From an uncultured Solobacterium sp. (GTDB taxonomy: Bacteria; Bacillota_I; Bacilli_A; Erysipelotrichales; Erysipelotrichaceae): a stretch of 11,672 bases of DNA. Location of the stretch: NCBI GenBank assembly GCA_927911475.1, contig CAKMPP010000142.1, positions 1 through 11,672 of the forward strand. Reading direction: 5' to 3'. The position numbers were made by a program, and so were the translations under genes. Below are positions 6,419-11,672 of this stretch, piece after piece. Every line of letters starts with the position of its first letter. The first letter of the stretch is position 1. The notes beneath the pieces were generated by a model. The model saw only the letters and a program-made list of their open reading frames with translations. It searched no databases and was not told the DNA's origin.

Positions 6419-7450
6419 ATGATAGCGAAGTCGAAACGTGATATTACATTTCCATATCTATTACTGTTCTTATGTGTCTGTTTGGGTATCTCTTTACTGG
6501 TTGCCGTATCTCTTGGTGCTGTAAAGATTCCTATTGCGGATACATATCAGATTATCATCAACCAACTATTTCATATTGGAAATGTAGATCATATTGCGAA
6601 ATCTACAATTGCGATTGTATGGAATATGCGTAGCCCTCGAGTCATCATGGGACTCATTGCTGGTGCAGGTCTTGCGCTTTGTGGTAGTACGATGCAGACA
6701 ACGGTAAATAATCCAATATCTGAACCATACATATTAGGGATCTCTGCAGGTGCAACCTTTGGTGCAACTCTCTTAATCATTCTAGGTCTTAAATCCTTTA
6801 TAGGTTTCGGAGCTTTCCTTGGCGCAATCATTGCGACAATCATCGTACTGGTGATTGCTTCTGCAGGCAAAAAGATTACAACCACAAGTCTTGTATTATC
6901 TGGTGTAGTCGTCAATGCCCTCTTTAGTGCAATCTCTAACTTCATCATCTCCATCGGTGCAAACTCCGACAATATGATGACCATTAAATTCTGGACTATG
7001 GGTTCTCTTGCCAGTTCCTCTTGGGGAAGTATTATCCTTCCATTCATTATTGTCCTAGTTGCATGTATATTCTTTATGACACAACACCGTATTATGAATG
7101 CGATGCTCATGGGAGATGAAGTCGCAATTACTCTCGGTATTTCCCTACAGAAATACAGAATGATTTACATGCTAGTCATATCATTTATCACAGGCATTCT
7201 CGTTTCAAGCTGCGGAATTATTGGCTTTGTAGGACTCATTACACCGCATATCGCTAGAACTCTTATCGGCACAAATCACCAGAAGATGATTCCTATCTCA
7301 ATCATCCTAGGAAGTCTCTTTATCATATGGGCAGATGTACTAGCACGTTGTCTTTTACCGAATGCGGAATTACCAATTGGTATCTTTACAGCGCTTGTTG
7401 GTGCACCATTCTTTGTCTACATTGTCATCAAGAATCAGAAAGGTGGTTAA
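6419..7450 (+). CDS. Ferric-siderophore ABC transporter permease, FecCD/BtuC family
   Basis: Polytopic inner-membrane permease, 343 residues with about ten hydrophobic segments, the family norm. FecCD signatures: RSPRVIMGLIAGAGLALCGS (71-90), NNPISEPYILGISAGA (97-112), and near the C terminus GIIGFVGLITPHIARTLIG, the loop region that docks the ATPase, then LPIGIFTALVGAPFF. It is a single gene, so two copies would form a homodimer as in BtuC. The ATG at 6419 has no close SD: the nearest AAAGG ends 16 bases upstream and a TAA lies in frame at 6410-6412. The start therefore looks weak or the 5' sequence is altered. First gene of the operon; the ATPase starts three bases after its stop. Confidence 0.93.
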   Translation: MIAKSKRDITFPYLLLFLCVCLGISLLVAVSLGAVKIPIADTYQIIINQLFHIGNVDHIAKSTIAIVWNMRSPRVIMGLIAGAGLALCGSTMQTTVNNPISEPYILGISAGATFGATLLIILGLKSFIGFGAFLGAIIATIIVLVIASAGKKITTTSLVLSGVVVNALFSAISNFIISIGANSDNMMTIKFWTMGSLASSSWGSIILPFIIVLVACIFFMTQHRIMNAMLMGDEVAITLGISLQKYRMIYMLVISFITGILVSSCGIIGFVGLITPHIARTLIGTNHQKMIPISIILGSLFIIWADVLARCLLPNAELPIGIFTALVGAPFFVYIVIKNQKGG

Positions 7451-7452
7451 AT

Positions 7453-8207
7453 ATGGATCTAACTTGTAAAGATGTATGTTATTCCATCAAGGATAAAAAA
7501 TATTGGACCACGTTTCTATCAATGTAGATAAACAGCATTTCGTTACGATCCTTGGCCCTAACGGTTGTGGAAAGACAACACTGCTAAAGAATATTTATCG
7601 TGTTTTGAAAAGAGATTCTGGTGAGATTGTATTCAACGGCAAAAGCATTGATGATTTGCACCTAAAAGAAGCCGCAAAGAAAATTGCGGTCGTAGCACAG
7701 TTCAACGAAATCAATTTTGATTGTAGCGTCAAAGATATGGTCCTTCTTGGAAGAACACCCCATATCCCGTTTATGCAATCAGAAACGCACAAAGATTATG
7801 AAATTGTTGAAGATGCACTACAGAAAGTTGGCATGCTAGATAAAGCAGACCGCTCTTATCTCTCCTTGTCCGGAGGGGAAAAACAACGTGTTGCCTTAGC
7901 CCGTGCCATCGCACAACAACCAACTCTTCTTCTATTGGATGAGCCAACCAATCACTTAGATATTCGATATCAAATTGAAATTCTGCAAATCGTAAAAGAT
8001 TTAAATATCAATGTTCTTGCGGTATTACACGATATTCAACTTGCATGTCGCTATTCAGATTATATCTATCTGATGAAGCAAGGTACCATCCGCTATGAAG
8101 GAACACCACAAACAACAATCACAGAACAATCGATGCACGATGTATATGGCATCAACTGTAAACTGACATGGACCCCTGATCAACAGGCATTAATAGAGTA
8201 TATATGA
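7453..8207 (+). CDS. Ferric-siderophore ABC transporter ATP-binding protein (FecE-like), one-base frameshift near the 5' end
   Basis: Energizes the permease. Restored length is 251 residues: Walker A GPNGCGKTT (35-43), Q-loop Q83 (VAQF), signature LSGGEKQRVALA (139-150), Walker B LLLLDEP (159-165), switch histidine in VLHD (H193). ATG 7453 has AAAGGTGG six bases upstream, inside the end of the permease gene. Reading from this ATG stops at 7526. The A6 run at 7495-7500 needs one more A to give KDKKILDHVSI and join the main frame. 755 nt plus one base equals 252 codons. A TTG at 7503 could start the main frame but lacks an SD and would drop the first strand of the fold. The stop overlaps an upstream ATG of the receptor gene (ATGA). 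Confidence 0.92.
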
Positions 8208-8218
8208 AAGGAAAACTC

Positions 8219-9239
8219 ATGAAAAAATTATTAAACGCTACACTAGCTGCAGTATTATCATTCTCATTGATTGGTTGCAGCAACAAATCCACAACATCCC
8301 AAAAGGAAAGCACAGCATCTACAACAGAAAACACAGCAGAAACAAAGGCAGAAGAAAACAAAGTATCCTGTAACAATCACAACATATAACGGTGATGGTA
8401 CAGAAATTACACAGACATTTGAACAAGCTCCTGAACACGTAATTACAAACAACTTATCTGCCACAAAGATCCTCATTGATTTAGGTCTACAAGATAAGAT
8501 TGTTGGTATGCTTGATCCAGATAACAAGGTTACAGATAGCTACGCTGAAGCAATCGAAAAGATTCCACACATCGGAGATAAGAAGACAGTTTCTCAAGAA
8601 GTTGCACTCTCCTACAACCCTGATGCAATTATCGGTAGAAACATGATGTTCTCAGATAAGTCACTTGGAACTGTAGATACATGGAACCAAAATGGTATCA
8701 ATATCTACTCCCAAAAGGCGTCTGTTTCTAATACAGAGCAAAGCTTAAACAACGTTATTGAAGACATCATCAATATCGGCATCATCTTCAACGTACAAGA
8801 AAAAGCGAATGCATATGCAAAGCAACTACAAGAAAGAGTTGATGCTGTACTATCCGCTAACAAAAACCAACCAAAGGAATTAAAGAATGCGCTCATCATG
8901 TGTGCATACAATGATGAAACATACGGTGCATACAAGTCAGCATTACAAGAAAGTGTTCTAAACGCATTCGGTTACACAAATGTCGCAACAGGTACTTCTG
9001 GATTAACTCTAGAAAACTTAGTTACATCTGCACCTGAATTCATTCTCTACGTTACAAGCGACCGCAATCAGAAGCTAGATACTAACGCTGTAGAACTGAT
9101 GAAGAATAACGCAGTACTCGCTGATGTTCCTGCAATTAAGAATGGCAAGATCCTAACAATCTCTTATGACGAATTAATGGATTACGGACCATCTGTGATT
9201 GACGCACTTGAATCCATCAACACATTCCTAAAGAAATAA
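8219..9239 (+). CDS. Ferric-siderophore-binding lipoprotein (FecB/FepB type), one-base frameshift after the signal region
   Basis: Surface lipoprotein that captures a ferric siderophore and delivers it to the permease. The restored protein has 339 residues. The signal peptide ends in lipobox LIGC with C20 lipidated, followed by a flexible Ser/Thr/Glu-rich linker (about 21-48). The type III binding-protein fold starts at YPVTITTYNGDGTEITQTF, with APEHVITNNLSATKILIDLGLQDKIVG and YNPDAIIGR as typical FecB-like elements. From ATG 8219 (SD AAAGGA, 8207-8212) the frame stops at 8389. Removing one base in the AAA run 8360-8362 gives ENKYPVT and joins the main frame: 1021 minus 1 equals 340 codons. 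ATG 8204 is in the same frame but overlaps the SD. Siderophore class cannot be read directly; the following esterase favours an ester-linked one. Confidence 0.92.
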
Positions 9240-9243
9240 GCTG

Positions 9244-9891
9244 ATGATTCAAACAAAACTATCACTACCACAAAACTATGATCCTCGTAACGCATATCCA
9301 CTCATTCTAATCAATGATGGTGACCTTCATCACTTCAATGATTTCAAAGAAAAAGCAATTCTTGTCGGTCTACTACCAGAAAATAGATTAGTGGATTATA
9401 CGCCATGGCAAGCCACTGCAATCCGTTCAGGCGCAGAAGATTTTGGTGGTCAAGCAGATGAATATCACAATGAACTATTTTACAAAGTTCTACCAGAACT
9501 TCAAAGTAAGTATTCTATCGATACAAGCAAAATCTTTTATGGAGGCTACTCTTTAGGCGGACTAGCAGCCGTGTATAGTTTGTATCGCACAAATATTCCT
9601 AGTGCTATATTCTCTATCTGTGGATCATTTTGGTATCCAGAGTTTGCTACCTTCTGTAAAGAGAATCCCGTTATCAATCAAAACGCTAGCGTTTACTTAT
9701 ATAACGGCAAAACAGAAGGTTCACACCACAACAATATTTTAGATAACGCCCCAAAGTGTGCAGAGGAGATTCACTCAAGTCTATGTAAACAGTTGAATCA
9801 TTTCATATCTGTATTTGATGAGTTTGGGCATCATGAAAATCTAACCAATCGTTATAAAGCTTTGGCTGATTGGTTAGAAAAACAACTATAA
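9244..9891 (+). CDS. Cytosolic esterase of the Fes/IroE-like putative-esterase family, probable siderophore hydrolase
   Basis: Alpha/beta hydrolase of 215 residues without signal peptide or membrane segment. The nucleophile elbow is GGYSLGG with S103; the histidine is probably H196 or H197 in FDEFGHHENL, and the acid may lie near E158 in GKTEGS. The layout ((L/I)ILINDGD early, then YSIDTSKIFYGGYSLGG) matches the esterase family of Fes, IroE and BesA, which cleave trilactone siderophores to release iron. It starts four bases after the receptor's stop with only a weak SD, so translation is probably coupled. Position in the operon and cytosolic location suggest that it opens the imported ferric siderophore; the substrate is inferred. 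The frame is intact. Confidence 0.82.
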   Translation: MIQTKLSLPQNYDPRNAYPLILINDGDLHHFNDFKEKAILVGLLPENRLVDYTPWQATAIRSGAEDFGGQADEYHNELFYKVLPELQSKYSIDTSKIFYGGYSLGGLAAVYSLYRTNIPSAIFSICGSFWYPEFATFCKENPVINQNASVYLYNGKTEGSHHNNILDNAPKCAEEIHSSLCKQLNHFISVFDEFGHHENLTNRYKALADWLEKQL

Positions 9892-9901
9892 GTATTACAT
9901 T

Positions 9902-9937
9902 ATAAAAGGCGCTAGCAAGAAAGCTAACGCCTTTTAT
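9902..9937. terminator. Bidirectional Rho-independent terminator after the siderophore operon
   Basis: A 15-bp stem with one mismatch (9902-9916 / 9923-9937), loop AAGAAA, with a T-run on both strands (ATAAAAGGCG..CGCCTTTTAT). It lies 10 bases after the esterase stop. Confidence 0.9.
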
Positions 9938-9955
9938 CTATATTGGATGATACTA

Positions 9956-10014
9956 CCCCTTATAACAAGAAAAGACCTCCGCATGGTCTTCTCTTGTTTT
10001 TATTTAATAAGGGG
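9956..10014. repeat. Nested inverted-repeat structure
   Basis: The outer arms CCCCTTAT (9956-9963) and ATAAGGGG (10007-10014) enclose an inner 14-bp stem with one mismatch (9964-9977 / 9985-9998), loop TCCGCAT. On the plus strand a T5 run follows the inner stem, so it may be a second terminator. No protein is encoded here. Confidence 0.7.
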
Positions 10015-10139
10015 ATAGAATTTCACTGATGTTTGCTAAGGGGAGCAATCATTCAGGGCAGATATTCCTATCTGCACTTATATAGTACAAATTTATTGTC
10101 ATTCAAATATGGCAAGATTTTGTAAAATTATGTGATGTA
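10015..10139. other. Unassigned intergenic DNA with two further hairpins
   Basis: There is a 5-bp stem (TTGCT 10033-10037 / AGCAA 10044-10048) whose minus-strand loop is CCCCTT, and a perfect 7-bp stem (10058-10064 / 10069-10075). A possible minus-strand promoter lies at 10106-10079 (TTGAAT, 16 bases, TATATA). With 9902-10014 it could form a small RNA, but this is weak. No coding frame or terminator for the membrane-protein gene is seen. Confidence 0.4.
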
Positions 10140-11091
10140 CTATCCAAGAATTTTTGTAATGCTAGCTGCCTTGTTTTGACGTAGCAATGCTGTAAGTGGA
10201 GATAGTGCGCCACCTAGTGCTGCTACACACTGGAAGGCAAACATTGCATAGTAGTTCATCTTATCTACAAGACCTCTCTCCATTAACTCAGGTAATACCT
10301 GGAAAGAGTCCATCATACGAACGTTGACATAGCCTTCTTCATGGAAAGCCTGTGTAACAGTTAATGCAAAGTCAAACTTATTTGCATAATAACACCAATA
10401 AACATTAATACGAAGCAGATTGCGATTCCAATCTTACTTAACTTGCCCGCACCCTTTTGGTATGCAGTTAATGTCATAAAGCCCATCGCTACACCAGCAA
10501 GAATTGAGATATATCCTAACTGGCCAATTACGACAATCAGAATAGCACCTGCAATAACTCCACCTAAGGCAAACGCTGTACCTAGTGCATAGTTTTCAAC
10601 GATAACAGGAGCCTGCGCTTGTGCTTCTGTATGATCTGCTAGCATTTGTACTGCAACTTCTTCTGTGTAGAAGTGAATCGCACCTTGCTTGATGAATACT
10701 CTTGTCTCTGCTGGTTCTAATGTTTCTTCTGCACAGTTAGAGTAACCATTCATATGGAACCAGTTAATGATTTCTGGGATTGAAGAAATAATATTCTTCG
10801 CTTTACCATTGCAGTAAATGCTGTCTTGAATGTAATAGTTACAACATTGCCGTTTGCTTTTGCACTACCCACCTTCTTTACAGCACTTACAAGACCACGT
10901 AGATTTAAATCATTTGGCTTACGATTGTCTTGGTCAACAACACAGAATTTAGCGATGACTGTGTATACATTCTGGAATATTGTTAATGCATATGTATAAC
11001 CCATTTCTGTCGCACAAGCTACACCTGCATCTTTATCGTAGGTAATCCCTAGACCGTTTGCTACTCTACCTAAAATTGTATAATCTTTCAT
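10140..11091 (-). CDS. Membrane protein of unknown function, two one-base frameshifts
   Basis: I do not recognise the family. Starting at ATG 11091 (SD GGAGGA, spacing short) and restoring one base at each of two sites gives exactly 318 codons, 317 residues. The gaps are at 10802-10804 (KTAFTAMVK|AKNIISSIPE) and 10381-10383 (IGVIMQ|NKFDFALT). A soluble N-terminal half of about 165 residues, with a TYALTIFQNVYTVIAKF stretch, precedes four hydrophobic segments near 168-190, 193-212, 220-237 and 281-305, with a short soluble loop (240-280) before the last. As written, the frame splits into three pieces. It lies 51 bases after a MarR-type gene on the same strand, with a terminator hairpin between, so MarR control is possible. 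Confidence 0.7.
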
Positions 11092-11105
11092 ATTTCCTCC
11101 ATAAA

Positions 11106-11130
11106 ATAAAAAGATAGATTACTCTATCTT
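11106..11130 (-). terminator. Terminator or attenuator after the MarR-type gene
   Basis: On the minus strand an 8-bp perfect stem (AAGATAGA / TCTATCTT, loop GTAA) is followed by TTTTATTTTAT. It lies between the regulator and the membrane protein, so cotranscription would depend on readthrough. Confidence 0.8.
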
Positions 11131-11142
11131 ATTTTCACTATA

Positions 11143-11583
11143 CTATTCTACTATTTCTAACATAGCAGATGCAACAACAGCCATATTTGTTACGAAAGAT
11201 TTCTTCTCTTCAGCACTTAAATGACCTAATGCTTTTGTTAGAACCTTGCTAATTCTTTCTATAATATGGTCTGTGACTTCTTTACCAGTTGTTGTTAATA
11301 CAGCATGTGCACCATATCTGCTCTTACCATTACGGTACTCAAAATGGATGAATTTTCCTTTTTCTAACTCTGCAAGAGATCTAGATACTGCTGCCTTATC
11401 CATCTTGCTAGATTCAACCAATTCTGTGTTTGTTAAGCCCTGAGGGTTAAAACCTAAATATAATAGTAACATTGTCTCTGCACCCTTTAGCTTTGTTGAT
11501 TTGATTTCTTCCGCCTTAATTGCTTGAATGCAATAATTAAATGCATTTGCTGCAACAACGAAATCGTGGCCCTTCTTATTCAT
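11143..11583 (-). CDS. MarR-family transcriptional regulator
   Basis: A 146-residue DNA-binding protein with a winged helix-turn-helix: LTNTELVESSKMDKAAVSRSL (recognition helix region), LEKGKFIHFEY, then the wing and AVLTTTGKEVTDHI, the usual MarR order, with a C-terminal dimerisation helix. The frame stays open up to a TTG at 11604. I prefer ATG 11583 because the GGAGGG lying just upstream, inside that extension, serves it as SD, although spacing (about 12 bases) is long. Such regulators usually repress themselves and an adjacent gene in response to a small ligand; here the adjacent same-strand gene is the unknown membrane protein. Confidence 0.88.
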   Translation of the reverse strand: MNKKGHDFVVAANAFNYCIQAIKAEEIKSTKLKGAETMLLLYLGFNPQGLTNTELVESSKMDKAAVSRSLAELEKGKFIHFEYRNGKSRYGAHAVLTTTGKEVTDHIIERISKVLTKALGHLSAEEKKSFVTNMAVVASAMLEIVE

Positions 11584-11614
11584 TTTATCGTTTTTCCCTC
11601 CCAATTATCATTCG

Positions 11615-11663
11615 CATGCATGGCATTTAACCACCATCACTACATACCGACACTTCTATTATA
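11615..11663 (-). promoter_or_regulatory. Candidate promoter and operator of the MarR-type gene
   Basis: The minus strand has TATAAT at 11663-11658; its -35 lies beyond the window. About 36 bases downstream is the palindrome CATGCATG (11615-11622) within a longer, imperfect repeat, a possible autoregulatory site. Confidence 0.4.
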
Positions 11664-11672
11664 AATATTATT

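Noticed and set aside
6589..7110. Minus-strand open frame of 173 codons opposite the permease
   Set aside because: It mirrors the FecCD permease, has no SD, and shows no domain.
9923..9928. GCTAAC in the operon terminator, resembling an operator half-site
   Set aside because: It is part of the terminator stem and its partner spacing does not fit GTTAG-N6-CTAAC.
1..11672. CRISPR array, tRNA, rRNA or insertion sequence
   Set aside because: I saw no regularly spaced direct repeats, no tRNA cloverleaf or rRNA segments, and no transposase or paired terminal repeats with target duplications.

Overview
The window is low-GC DNA with strong AGGAGG-type Shine-Dalgarno (SD) sites, Rho-independent terminators, a lipobox substrate-binding protein, a Ktr potassium system and an ECF thiamine S-component. 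This points to a Firmicutes (Bacillota) bacterium, possibly an Erysipelotrichia-like gut or oral commensal. The lineage is an inference from gene types and style, not from a marker gene. Standard code fits, since TGA is used as a stop.

Layout. Positions 1-2091: a Cof-type HAD phosphatase (minus, cut by the window edge), thiT (minus) behind a TPP riboswitch and an SD-sequestering hairpin, then a gene-free stretch. On the minus strand that stretch holds a strong promoter, two operator-like inverted repeats and a terminator, which together look like a small-RNA gene. Positions 2092-3315: a tandem two-domain histidine phosphatase / phosphoglycerate-mutase-like gene (minus). Positions 3367-5452: ktrB-ktrA (plus). 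Positions 5449-6252: an AraC-type regulator (minus). Positions 6333-9937: a ferric-siderophore operon in the order permease, ATPase, lipoprotein receptor, esterase, ending in a strong terminator. Positions 9938-10139: unassigned DNA rich in hairpins. Positions 10140-11583: a four-helix membrane protein of unknown function and a MarR-type regulator (both minus).

How it fits together. The lipoprotein captures a ferric siderophore, the permease and ATPase import it, and the cytosolic esterase probably cleaves the ligand to free iron. The divergent AraC protein is placed to sense the siderophore or its iron state. The 16-bp motif GTTAG-N6-CTAAC lies just downstream of the operon's -10 box. It recurs twice, with centres 21 bp apart, over the promoter of the proposed small RNA at about 1717-1949. 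That RNA displays CUCCU/CCUCCUC anti-SD sequences in hairpin loops, which is the logic of iron-sparing RNAs such as FsrA and IsrR. This shared-operator siderophore operon plus C-rich RNA is the most interesting system here.

Caution: five genes are broken by seven single-base indels, mostly in A/T runs (thiT, the phosphatase twice, the ABC ATPase, the receptor, the membrane protein twice). In each case restoring one base rebuilds a full-length protein of integral codon count. Assembly or sequencing error is the likeliest cause, and I annotate the restored genes across their full extents.
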